From Sphingobacterium sp. FBM7-1 (GTDB lineage Bacteria > Bacteroidota > Bacteroidia > Sphingobacteriales > Sphingobacteriaceae): 64,000 nt of DNA. Shown in pieces: positions 7,742 to 16,953 of the stretch. The DNA lies in assembly GCF_020687765.1 (NCBI RefSeq), contig NZ_JAJEWJ010000001.1, positions 62,001-126,000 on the forward strand. The letters run 5' to 3'. The position numbers and the translations under genes are program-made. A model generated the notes under the pieces. That model was not told the origin of the DNA, did no database searches, and saw only the letters and a list, made by a program, of their open reading frames with translations. How positions within the stretch are numbered: position 1 is the stretch's first letter; the number at the start of each line of letters is the position of its first letter.

Positions 7742-7928
7742 AAAAATTAGCCAGGTGGTACAAGTGGTACTGCTGGCGCCGATCAAGTTGCCGGTAAAGG
7801 CCTTGCAGGTACTGAAATATGTGGCGGTAGGACTCGGGATCATCGAGACGGTACTCGACCAGGAGCAGGAGGAATCGGGTCCGGCCGAAACCGCGGGAAA
7901 GGAGGATAGCGATGAAGCCGCTGAGTAA
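7725..7928 (+). CDS. Small membrane-type protein of the DUF5675 cassette
   Basis: This 67-residue protein has a basic N-terminus (MKKIIRKISQ), a hydrophobic stretch over residues 10-44 (VVQVVLLAPIKLPVK, then KYVAVGLGIIETVL) and an acidic tail (DQEQEESGPAE, KEDSDEAAE). It looks like a small membrane-associated protein. It starts inside the end of the DUF5675 gene and overlaps the next small gene, both by 17 bases, which suggests translational coupling. No family is recognised. Confidence 0.55.
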   Translation: MKKIIRKISQVVQVVLLAPIKLPVKALQVLKYVAVGLGIIETVLDQEQEESGPAETAGKEDSDEAAE

Positions 7929-8085
7929 TGTGCAGCTGGGCACACTGGGCGGCACGCTCTGCTCGGTCTGGAACAGCTTCGACTGGAGTAATATGTTGCA
8001 GACGGCGGTTCTTGCTGCGGTAGGAGCAACGGTGAGTTACCTCGTTAGTAGATTGTTGGAGGGCCGGCGACGGCCGCGAAGATAA
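7912..8085 (+). CDS. 57-residue holin-like membrane protein
   Basis: The frame ATG at 7912 to TAA at 8083 encodes 57 residues. Residues 1-20 are polar and glycine-rich (VQLGTLGGTLCSVW). A single transmembrane helix follows (MLQTAVLAAVGATVSYLVS), with a strongly basic C-terminus (RRRPRR). This size and topology resemble small phage holins. A good Shine-Dalgarno sequence (AAAGGAGG) precedes the ATG inside the upstream gene. Its position after a DUF5675 gene supports a lysis-module reading, but this is inference. Confidence 0.6.
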   Translation: MKPLSNVQLGTLGGTLCSVWNSFDWSNMLQTAVLAAVGATVSYLVSRLLEGRRRPRR

Positions 8086-8127
8086 GTAGCGCTTTGCATT
8101 TTTAGGTTTGGTCATTTTTTAAAAGAG

Positions 8128-8159
8128 CCCTCGGGAATATTAGTTCTCGGGGGGTTTTT
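8128..8159 (+). terminator. Intrinsic terminator of the FN3-DUF5675 operon
   Basis: CCCTCGGGAA pairs with TTCTCGGGGGG (one bulge, 6-base loop) and TTTTT follows. It lies 42 bases after the last gene of the cassette. Confidence 0.75.
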
Positions 8160-8210
8160 ATTTAATAAATTTTTGTTGAAAAATTAATTTGTAAGATATT
8201 GATAATTTAA

Positions 8211-8409
8211 GTTAAATTTATATTAACAGAACGGTTTAACCATTACAATGGTAAAGAAGATGCTATTCAAGACACTTTTCGTTTTCATCAGTATTCTCCT
8301 TATCAAGCGATAGGGGGACATTAATCAAATTTCGACCATTGCTTCAATAATACAAAATTTAATAAAAAATGAAATTAGAACGGGTAATAGAAGTATATCG
8401 AAAGGATGA
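8211..8409 (+). pseudogene. Frameshifted toxin-tail relic (tail 1)
   Basis: Two frames combine into a protein-like C-terminus. The first (8211-8321) includes RFNHYNGKEDAIQ and FRFHQYSPYQAIGG. After a G5 run at 8313-8317 the second frame continues with DINQISTIASIIQNLIKNE and SISKG to a stop at 8407-8409. Reading the run as G4 restores one frame of about 60 residues. The stop overlaps the start of the DUF4279 gene as ATGA, the usual arrangement of a toxin C-terminus and its immunity gene. There is no start or upstream delivery domain, so this is a displaced tail. The toxin family is not recognised. Confidence 0.45.
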
Positions 8410-8816
8410 CGAGGTTTAATAAAGAAATTAGCATTAGTTTTACTATCAGAGGTTACGAAGATATAAGTCACGATGATATATCTGACTCCCTGGGTTTAGT
8501 GCCCTATAAAGTTTATGTTAAAGGAGAGCCAATGAGCCCGCGCAGTCCTCGAGAAGCGAAAAACAACGGATGGGTTTATAGAGTAAACTATGGCAAGCTG
8601 CGCTCTTTCGAGGGGCAACTTAATGGAATTTTAGATGTACTGGAGCCGAGAATAGCTAAGTTGAAGAGGTACGCTCAAAAATACGAGTGTGAATTTTCAT
8701 GTGCGATTTTCTTTTCGGACGAGAAGCCTGCTGATACGTCTATACAACTTAATGAACGCTATAACAATTTCATTAAAGAGGTGGATGCAGAATTCGACTT
8801 TGATATTTATTATTAA
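8406..8816 (+). CDS. DUF4279 domain protein, putative immunity protein 1
   Basis: This 136-residue protein is of the DUF4279 type: ISFTIRGYEDISHDDISDSLG at the N-terminus, NNGWVYRVNYG in the middle, QLNGILDVLEPRIAKLKRYA and a closing FNNF-like segment (RYNNFIKEVDAEFDFDIYY). DUF4279 proteins are frequently found beside polymorphic toxin genes as immunity proteins, and the ATGA overlap with tail 1 supports this here. AT-rich and unlike the GC-rich cassette upstream. It has a diverged paralogue immediately downstream. Confidence 0.75.
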   Translation: MTRFNKEISISFTIRGYEDISHDDISDSLGLVPYKVYVKGEPMSPRSPREAKNNGWVYRVNYGKLRSFEGQLNGILDVLEPRIAKLKRYAQKYECEFSCAIFFSDEKPADTSIQLNERYNNFIKEVDAEFDFDIYY

Positions 8817-8904
8817 TGATAGATGAATAAACTTAAATGTAAAATTCTAAACATCCAAAGGATAACAAGGATTCCGAATAGGGGAATAAATAAATGACCT
8901 GTAC

Positions 8905-9333
8905 ATGAACAAAAATTATTTGAATTTAAGCTTTTGTATTTGGGGAGACGAAAATCTAAATGATACGGATATTTCCACCTCGTTAGGCATAAAACCTCGT
9001 ACAATCGATAATAAAGGACAATTGTTAGATGGGATCTCGTCTTTGACAGCTTCACATAAAGGATTAATATTTGATGCGCCTGTTAATGACGAAAACTCCT
9101 TTGCAGATCAATTAAATTATTTATTGAACATATTAGAACCTAAAATTCCTGTTTTGAAAAAGTATACAGAGGAGTATGTTTGTAAATTTTTATGTGTAGT
9201 ATTGCTGAGTAATCGGGAAGAAAGTATACCTTGGATACATTTTGATAAACGTTATAATGCATTCATAACAGAAACCAATATTACGTTCGACCTTAAAATA
9301 TGTTTTTTCCCTAAAGATCTTCCAAAGTATTGA
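8905..9333 (+). CDS. DUF4279-like protein, putative immunity protein 2
   Basis: This 142-residue paralogue of the preceding gene shares LSFCIWGDENLNDTDISTSLG, QLNYLLNILEPKIPVLKKY, the Cys pair spacing (YVCKFLCV) and RYNAFITETNITFDLKI, though overall identity looks low. It is probably another immunity protein of unknown specificity. Its last codons overlap by 2 bases the frame of a second toxin-tail relic (9332 onward). AT-rich. Confidence 0.65.
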   Translation: MNKNYLNLSFCIWGDENLNDTDISTSLGIKPRTIDNKGQLLDGISSLTASHKGLIFDAPVNDENSFADQLNYLLNILEPKIPVLKKYTEEYVCKFLCVVLLSNREESIPWIHFDKRYNAFITETNITFDLKICFFPKDLPKY

Positions 9334-9457
9334 CGCTACTTTTAAAGGAGGTGTAAATTGGAAGGTGCCGGGTACATTTAGAGGGGCTCAAGGAATGTGG
9401 GAATTAGGTATTAACCCTAAAACAAATGTCGTTTATCATTTTAATTTCGGCAACTAA
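9332..9457 (+). pseudogene. Orphan toxin C-terminal tail (tail 2)
   Basis: In the frame that begins at 9332 the sequence reads DATFKGGVNWKVPGTFRGAQ, MWELGINPKTNVVYHFNFG and a stop at 9455. This has the style of RHS/polymorphic-toxin C-terminal tips. There is no start codon, and it abuts the previous gene, so it is a tail without its carrier. An immunity-type gene starts 6 bases later. The toxin family is not known to me. Confidence 0.5.
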
Positions 9458-9463
9458 CAACCT

Positions 9464-9924
9464 ATGAAGTTTATAATTGATTATACAGGTTTTATAGATC
9501 ACTCTAAACGACTAACCTACGATACAGATGAATTTTCCTTTAATACAGAACCCTCAATACAAGAGATCAATTTTGATGTCGTGATAAACAAGTTAAGCTT
9601 ATCGGCAGTTGATGGTGATAATAAGATTGTTCAGCTTCGTGGTTTTTGTGGATATAAAGAATGGCAAAAATCTAATTTTGAACCGCCCCATTATAAGACC
9701 GGTACTTTGAAAGTTGCGGGTAATATAGAGGGAGGTTTTTCTTACAGAGTGGCAAAGATGATTTGCCAATGTTTATTAATGTCCAAAGTGGCTGGCTATG
9801 TATTGGAAGCCCAGAAAAGAACGGTAATGCTGTTGAGTTTATAAATAATTGTGTTATCGTTATTGGCGATGACAAAGAATTTATATCGCTATGGTTAAAG
9901 CCCGTATTACACATGACATACTAG
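9464..9924 (+). pseudogene. Immunity-like gene broken by a -1 frameshift
   Basis: The first frame gives about 95 good residues (MKFIIDYTGFIDHSKRL to VAGNIEGGFSYRV). It then degenerates to a stop at 9842. A different frame starting at about 9751 continues naturally (KDDLPMFINVQSGWLCIGS, then EFINNCVIVIGDDKEF and FISLWLKPVLHMTY) to a stop at 9922. Together they would encode about 152 residues. One missing base near 9740-9751 explains the break. Its place directly behind tail 2 suggests it was the cognate immunity gene. No family assigned. Confidence 0.55.
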
Positions 9925-9965
9925 CTGGAGGTGTAATACTCCCGAGCGCTGAAATACAGCTGGCT

Positions 9966-9995
9966 AAAAAAAAGCTCCTCTTTTCAGAGAAGCTT
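9966..9995 (-). terminator. Intrinsic terminator of tRNA-His
   Basis: On the minus strand AAGCTTCTCT pairs with AGAGGAGCTT (9 of 10 bp, GAAA loop) and is followed by a run of T. It lies 5 bases beyond the tRNA 3' end. Confidence 0.85.
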
Positions 9996-9999
9996 TTCG

Positions 10000-10074
10000 G
10001 GTGAGTAATGGGGCTCGAACCCACGACCCCTAGAACCACAATCTAGTGCTCTAACCAACTGAGCTATACCCACC
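10000..10074 (-). tRNA. tRNA-His (anticodon GTG)
   Basis: On the minus strand the sequence folds as a cloverleaf. The acceptor GTGGGTA pairs with TACTCAC, the D-arm is GCTCAGTTGGTTAGAGC, the anticodon stem CTAGA/TCTAG encloses TTGTGGT (anticodon GTG) and the T-arm is GTGGGTTCGAGCCCC. The extra 5' G typical of tRNA-His is present at 10074 and faces C73. CCA is not encoded. The 3' end faces the accessory region, the orientation expected for a tRNA used as an integration site. Confidence 0.95.
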
Positions 10075-10089
10075 GTGATTTTGATGTCA

Positions 10090-10121
10090 CAAAAGTAGAA
10101 CAATTCTGTATATACTCCAAA
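10090..10121 (-). promoter_or_regulatory. Promoter of tRNA-His
   Basis: On the minus strand TTTG (10118-10121), 20 bases, then TACTTTTG (10090-10097) fits the Bacteroidota consensus exactly. The predicted start lies about 10 bases before the mature tRNA 5' end. Confidence 0.75.
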
Positions 10122-10204
10122 TATTTTTATACAAAAAGCGTGGATATGTAGCAAAGAACTTCATTTATAATGAGATAATTTTTATCCCCTAAAAATAAAC
10201 CTCC

Positions 10205-10618
10205 TTACTTCATATTAATCACCTGGTCCACGACATAGCGTGTGTTACCGCGCCACGGTAATACGCCATGGTATTCTTTGTAATGGAGATCAAAATATTT
10301 GCCGCCGTTTAGCTCCAGTATCTTGAAGATCGAATCGTTCTCGATAGAGAACTCAAATTCATTACTTGATACACCGGTGCCGGTTTGTGCTCTTAAACCC
10401 TCTTGAATTAATTTTCCTTCATACGTTTTGAATAGGTTGCCCTTTTTTACCGCGAAATTAAGATAACCCGATTTTACGCCTTCCCCAAATACGAAATAGT
10501 ATTTATAATAAACGAAGCCTCCGACAGTTAAAAATACGATGATAAGTAGCCACGCCAGGATTTTTCCGAAAACTCCCGACTTTTTCTTTTCTGTGTTTTG
10601 AGATGTTGTCATAGTCAA
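10205..10618 (-). CDS. Conserved single-pass membrane protein of unknown function
   Basis: This 137-residue protein starts with a polar, lysine-rich stretch (NTEKKKSGVFGK). One transmembrane helix follows (ILAWLLIIVFLTVGGFVYYKYYF), then a soluble extracytoplasmic domain (GYLNFAVKKGNLFKTYEGKL, YHGVLPWRGNTRYVVDQ). Similar Bacteroidota proteins are sometimes labelled 6-phosphogluconate dehydrogenase in databases, but no dehydrogenase motif is present, so that label should not be copied. It follows the ABC exporter operon on the same strand with a 30-base gap. The start at 10618 or 10612 is uncertain. Confidence 0.7.
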   Translation of the reverse strand: MTMTTSQNTEKKKSGVFGKILAWLLIIVFLTVGGFVYYKYYFVFGEGVKSGYLNFAVKKGNLFKTYEGKLIQEGLRAQTGTGVSSNEFEFSIENDSIFKILELNGGKYFDLHYKEYHGVLPWRGNTRYVVDQVINMK

Positions 10619-10648
10619 TTATGTGATTTTTTTAAGAGTTTGAGACAC

Positions 10649-11965
10649 CTAATCCTTATATCTAAACCATTTCAGAAGCTCTTTCAGGCTCGCTTTTTTT
10701 CCATACATCAATATACCCACCCGGTATATACGAGAGGCAAACCAGGTGGTGAGTATAAACCCACCAACGAGCAGCGAGGCCGACAGAACAATTTGCCAAG
10801 TAGGCACGCCAAAAGGAATGCGCACCAGCATCGCAATGGGTGAGGTAAATGGAATCATACTCAGCCAGGTCGCGATGCTTCCATGCGGATCGTTGATTAA
10901 TACACCGAAAGACAATACGTAAGGTATCAATAGGGGCATGGTGATTGGTACTGTAAATTGTCCGGCTTCTGTTTCACTGTCTACAGCGGAGCCCACAGCG
11001 GCGAATAAAGCGCTATAAAGGAAGTATCCGCCTAAAAAGAAAATAAAAAAACAGGTAATAAGTTCCGGGAAGTTTATGGAATCGAGTGCGGTTATCCAGT
11101 TATAATCTGCACGGTCAGTGGATACATTACCCGGCCTCTCAATCATATCGTGGCTGATTGCCTGTTGGGTCGTTTCTGCGTCATTAAATAAAGTGGTAGA
11201 GAAGGTTCCCATTAATAGTAAAGACAGCGCAATCCAAAGTATAAATTGCGTCATCCCCACCATGCCGATGCCGATAATCTTGCCCATCATTAATTGAAAC
11301 GGCTTTACCGAGGAAATAACAACCTCGACAATGCGATTAGATTTTTCTTCGATCACGCCCCGCATTACCTGGTTGCCAAACAGGACGAGGGAAAGATAAA
11401 TGAGGAAACACAATCCCATAGCGATACCCATGGCAACCTCCGTATGGCTATCCTTAGCGTCTCCCGTTTCCGTAATTTCTTTCGATGCAATATGGATGCG
11501 GTCATCGATGTTACGGATGCTATCCACATTCAATCCCATTTTTCTGTATTGGGCATCCCGGATAATTTCTTGGAGTTGTGATCTGATTTCGTTTTGTGTG
11601 CTAATATTGGGTTTGCCTGAAGATAGCAACTCAATTTTTCTATGCGTATAAAAATCTGTAGGTATAATTAATAAATTCGTGTTTTTGGCGCCATTTTTTA
11701 GATGACTGATCTGTTCCTGTAGGTCGGTGTTTGACGAGGAGTACGTAATGTTTTTATGGCTTTTCAGTTGGCCCGCAACGGATCCTTCTTCGTCTATGAT
11801 ATGTACAATAGCATGGTTGTCCTCGAAACTCTGTTTCGTAAGAAAAAAGATCGCGGCGTACATGCCGATAAACAGTATGGGGACCAAAAACGTTATCAGT
11901 AAAAAAGATTTCTTTTTCACACGGCTAAAGTACTCCCGATTGATGATTAATAGTATCTTATTCAT
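10649..11965 (-). CDS. ABC-2 type exporter permease (NatB/YhaP-like)
   Basis: This 438-residue membrane permease has an N-terminal transmembrane helix (FLLITFLVPILFIGMYAAIFFL), then a large extracytoplasmic domain of about 140 residues, then five or six helices (for example GLCFLIYLSLVLFG, IIGIGMVGMTQFILWIALSLLL, PFTSPIAMLVRIPFG). This is the architecture of the ABC-2 family used for sodium or unknown export. The ATG at 11965 is chosen because its ATGAATAA overlaps the end of the ATPase gene, giving translational coupling. An in-frame extension upstream to 12007 lies wholly inside the ATPase gene. Substrate unknown. Confidence 0.88.
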   Translation of the reverse strand: MNKILLIINREYFSRVKKKSFLLITFLVPILFIGMYAAIFFLTKQSFEDNHAIVHIIDEEGSVAGQLKSHKNITYSSSNTDLQEQISHLKNGAKNTNLLIIPTDFYTHRKIELLSSGKPNISTQNEIRSQLQEIIRDAQYRKMGLNVDSIRNIDDRIHIASKEITETGDAKDSHTEVAMGIAMGLCFLIYLSLVLFGNQVMRGVIEEKSNRIVEVVISSVKPFQLMMGKIIGIGMVGMTQFILWIALSLLLMGTFSTTLFNDAETTQQAISHDMIERPGNVSTDRADYNWITALDSINFPELITCFFIFFLGGYFLYSALFAAVGSAVDSETEAGQFTVPITMPLLIPYVLSFGVLINDPHGSIATWLSMIPFTSPIAMLVRIPFGVPTWQIVLSASLLVGGFILTTWFASRIYRVGILMYGKKASLKELLKWFRYKD

Positions 11966-12896
11966 AATGGGAAAACTTATTGGTGGACGATTCGGTAACG
12001 TTGGCAATAAAAATGTCGTGCATCGATGGGATAACTTCCTTTATTTGCTGTATCTCTACTTGAGGGATAAGATATAGTAAAGTGTCATTTAGTGAGTTGC
12101 CGTCTTTTAAACGAATAGTAACTTCATGGTGTTCTGCACTTTGTCGTGCATCAATTACGTCGAATAGCGATGACGCTGTCAAAGAGGAGACGGCGGCCTC
12201 CGGAGTTTTAAATTCGATGGTATAGATCTGGTTCCGGTAAGAACTTCTTATTTCGTGTACAGAACCATCTAGTACCTTTTTTGACTTATTGATCAGGGCA
12301 ATATTATCGCAAAGTTCTTCCACCGATTCCATCCGATGGGTGGAATAGATTATCGTTGCGCCTTTACGGTTTAGTTCTAAAATCTCCTGCTGTATAGTCT
12401 GCGCGTTGACAGGGTCAAAACCCGAAAAAGGTTCGTCAAGAATGATCAAATCAGGTTCGTGTACCACCGTCGCCACGAATTGCACCTTTTGTTGCATGCC
12501 TTTACTCAGGTCTTCTACTTTTTTATCCCACCAGCTGCCGATCTGTAATTTTTCAAACCATGTTCGTATACGCTGTGTGGCATCAGTTTTCGAAAGCCCT
12601 TTGAGCTGCGCCAAATACAGCATCTGTTCGCCTATTTTCATTTTTTTATATAGGCCTCGCTCTTCAGGAAGATAGCCGATTCGTTCGATATGTTTAGGCT
12701 GAAGAAGTTCGCCATCGAAATAGATTTCGCCGCGATCAGGGGCTGTAATCTGATTAATAATGCGTATAAGAGAAGTTTTTCCAGCGCCGTTGGGTCCTAG
12801 AAGACCAAAGATACTGCCGCTGGGTACGTGCAGTGATACATCATCTAAAGCACGATGTTGACTATATTGCTTCACAATATGACGGATGTCTAGCAT
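11958..12896 (-). CDS. ABC transporter ATP-binding protein (NatA/YhaQ-like)
   Basis: This 312-residue ATPase powers the permease encoded next. Walker A is GPNGAGKTS (residues 33-41), the signature is LSKGMQQK (about 137-144), Walker B is LIILDEPFSGFDP and the switch His is in STHRME. A C-terminal extension of about 95 residues (IEFKTPEAAVSSL onward) is typical for the DUF4162-containing subgroup. Together the pair forms a complete exporter. Substrate not predictable. Confidence 0.92.
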   Translation of the reverse strand: MLDIRHIVKQYSQHRALDDVSLHVPSGSIFGLLGPNGAGKTSLIRIINQITAPDRGEIYFDGELLQPKHIERIGYLPEERGLYKKMKIGEQMLYLAQLKGLSKTDATQRIRTWFEKLQIGSWWDKKVEDLSKGMQQKVQFVATVVHEPDLIILDEPFSGFDPVNAQTIQQEILELNRKGATIIYSTHRMESVEELCDNIALINKSKKVLDGSVHEIRSSYRNQIYTIEFKTPEAAVSSLTASSLFDVIDARQSAEHHEVTIRLKDGNSLNDTLLYLIPQVEIQQIKEVIPSMHDIFIANVTESSTNKFSHYE

Positions 12897-12986
12897 GGTG
12901 TGCGTAATTTGATGTTAAACCTAAATAAAATGCTTCGCATTCACGAACGGAATTTTAAATGAGCGCATGTCTGCCGTTAAAAATAA

Positions 12987-15290
<2,304 letters not shown>

Positions 15291-15308
15291 TAACACATTG
15301 CAAAAAAG

Positions 15309-15338
15309 AAGAGCCGGTCCAAAAGACCGGCTCTTTTT
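15309..15338. terminator. Bidirectional terminator between icd and the barrel protein
   Basis: AAGAGCCGGTC pairs with GACCGGCTCTT (11 bp, 5-base loop). T-runs follow on both strands, so it serves the convergent genes icd and the outer-membrane protein. Confidence 0.9.
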
Positions 15339-15359
15339 ACATATGTGCTGACGATTTTA

Positions 15360-15944
15360 TTAGAAATAAAATTGTACACCTACTGTCGGCGCTAGGGAGT
15401 TAGCATTTAAGCCGAAAGTATTAACAGTGGTTTTTGCTTCTCCAGTAGGTTCGATATTGTTTGAGTTATAATATAAACCTCTTACTTTAAACTCTAAACC
15501 GATTTTTGATGTAGGAAAATACGCAATACCCGGAGCAAGTTCAACACCGTAGCTTGACACGTTACCTACTTTATCACCATTTTCTTTCATGTTTCCCCAT
15601 CCCATAGGAGCAGAAAGTTGACCGAAGAATCTTACCGGACCATTTGCAGAATACCATCTTCCGAACGGCGCAACGGAAAATAATCCTGTAGTAGACTCGT
15701 TTACACCTTCTTCAGTTTTGCTCCATTGGTAACCTAAGCCCAAACCTACAGCAATATTGTCAGCTACAAAATAACCTGCAGAAGGCATGATATTGAAACT
15801 AGTAGATTTATTGTCCGTGTCTTTTACCGATTCCGTATCAAATCCTAGTCCGCCACCAACAATAAATTTTCCTTTTTCAGTTTGTGCTTGTGAAGCAAAT
15901 GTCAAAGCTGCTACAGCTGCTAATGTTAAATAAAACTTTTTCAT
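15360..15944 (-). CDS. Outer-membrane beta-barrel protein
   Basis: This 194-residue protein has a signal peptide (MKKFYLTLAAVAALTFASQA, cleavage before QTEKGKF). Eight or so amphipathic beta strands follow (FIVGGGLGFDTES, NIAVGLGLGYQWSK, IGLEFKVRGLYYN), and it ends with a C-terminal aromatic strand VGVQFYF. The pattern is that of the PF13568/OmpW-like small barrels common in Bacteroidota. The ligand is unknown. It is monocistronic and convergent with icd. Confidence 0.85.
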   Translation of the reverse strand: MKKFYLTLAAVAALTFASQAQTEKGKFIVGGGLGFDTESVKDTDNKSTSFNIMPSAGYFVADNIAVGLGLGYQWSKTEEGVNESTTGLFSVAPFGRWYSANGPVRFFGQLSAPMGWGNMKENGDKVGNVSSYGVELAPGIAYFPTSKIGLEFKVRGLYYNSNNIEPTGEAKTTVNTFGLNANSLAPTVGVQFYF

Positions 15945-15973
15945 GTTAATTGAATTAATTTAATTTTCTTGAT

Positions 15974-15988
15974 TTGACTTTTTGTCAA
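15974..15988. promoter_or_regulatory. Short inverted repeat upstream of the barrel gene
   Basis: TTGAC and GTCAA flank TTTTT, 30 bases upstream of the start codon at 15944. It could be a leader hairpin or an operator. The rest of the gap 15989-16211 is AT-rich with no gene that I can support. Confidence 0.3.
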
Positions 15989-16211
15989 TCATGTTCAGTT
16001 TATTCAATAGATGTGCCAGTTGACCGTTTAGAATGTCACCAAATTGTTTGTTTGTGCAACCAATTGATTTGGATGAACTTAGTTTTAACGGAAGATGAAA
16101 TTGTTGTAAACAAATAATTTATTGTATGACGGCAATCGCGAGGAGGGAGGCAATTTGGCAGAAATCCGGCTGTGATGACAGTGCTATAATGGCAGGATAG
16201 GGGAGTGTTAA

Positions 16212-16949
16212 CTATACTTCCACGATCAAATAAGGCGCATTTGCAAGTTCTTTTCTTAATACCGGTAACGCGACATTATATACCGGTATTTTAGTTGTTG
16301 TATGTCCATACAGCTTTCCGGAATGGGCATGTCCATGAAAAGCTGCGGCAACTTGCCGTCGGACGAGCGGTTCGACGAGATGAGTAGATCCTAAGAAAGG
16401 AAATATTTGCTCTGGTTCACCTTCAATGGTTTCCTTAATCGGCGCGTAATGTAAAATAGCTACCTTAGGTAACTCGGGAAACTCTTGTTCTAGACGGGTA
16501 AGCGCACGATCTAGTTGCAGTGACTCCTGGACGACTTCATGTACATATTGCTTCATCATATCTTCACCAAATATGGAAAGCATATACTGATCAAACCCGC
16601 CTCCAAACCCTTTGGTACCTGCGAACCCCACGTTTTCTATTACCGCAGATTCCCCGTCTAGAATTAGCATACCATGTTCGGAGAGAATCTGTTTAATAAT
16701 CCGCTGTCGACCTTTTTCAAAATCGTGATTTCCGAGAACTCCGATAACTGGTATTTTCAACGCATTCAATTGTTCTCCCAGAATCTTTGCTTCTTCCTCG
16801 TCTCCGGTATCGGTTAAATCTCCGCAGATAATTAACACATCCGCTTCTTCTGACGCTTGCTCGAAAGTGTTGCGCAAAATTCCTTGATCGGTTATTTTCG
16901 TATGGATATCACCCATAGCTGCAATTTTGGTTTTCTTTCTTTTAGTCAT
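16212..16949 (-). CDS. Calcineurin-like metallophosphoesterase
   Basis: This 245-residue cytosolic phosphoesterase contains the dinuclear metal-site motifs in order: AMGDIHTK (D-x-H), ICGDLTDTG (GDxxD), GVLGNHDFEKG (GNHD), ILHYAPI and FHGHAHSG (GHxH). It belongs to the YfcE/MJ0936-like class. The gene begins 4 bases after the nucleotidyltransferase gene ends, so they form an operon. The substrate is unknown. The pairing with a nucleotidyltransferase suggests add/remove chemistry on the same nucleotide or phosphate target, which is inference. Confidence 0.88.
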   Translation of the reverse strand: MTKRKKTKIAAMGDIHTKITDQGILRNTFEQASEEADVLIICGDLTDTGDEEEAKILGEQLNALKIPVIGVLGNHDFEKGRQRIIKQILSEHGMLILDGESAVIENVGFAGTKGFGGGFDQYMLSIFGEDMMKQYVHEVVQESLQLDRALTRLEQEFPELPKVAILHYAPIKETIEGEPEQIFPFLGSTHLVEPLVRRQVAAAFHGHAHSGKLYGHTTTKIPVYNVALPVLRKELANAPYLIVEV

Positions 16950-16953
16950 CGTA

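Noticed and set aside
10205..10618. 6-phosphogluconate dehydrogenase
   Set aside because: Database labels of this kind circulate for similar proteins, but the sequence is a 137-residue single-pass membrane protein with no dehydrogenase fold.
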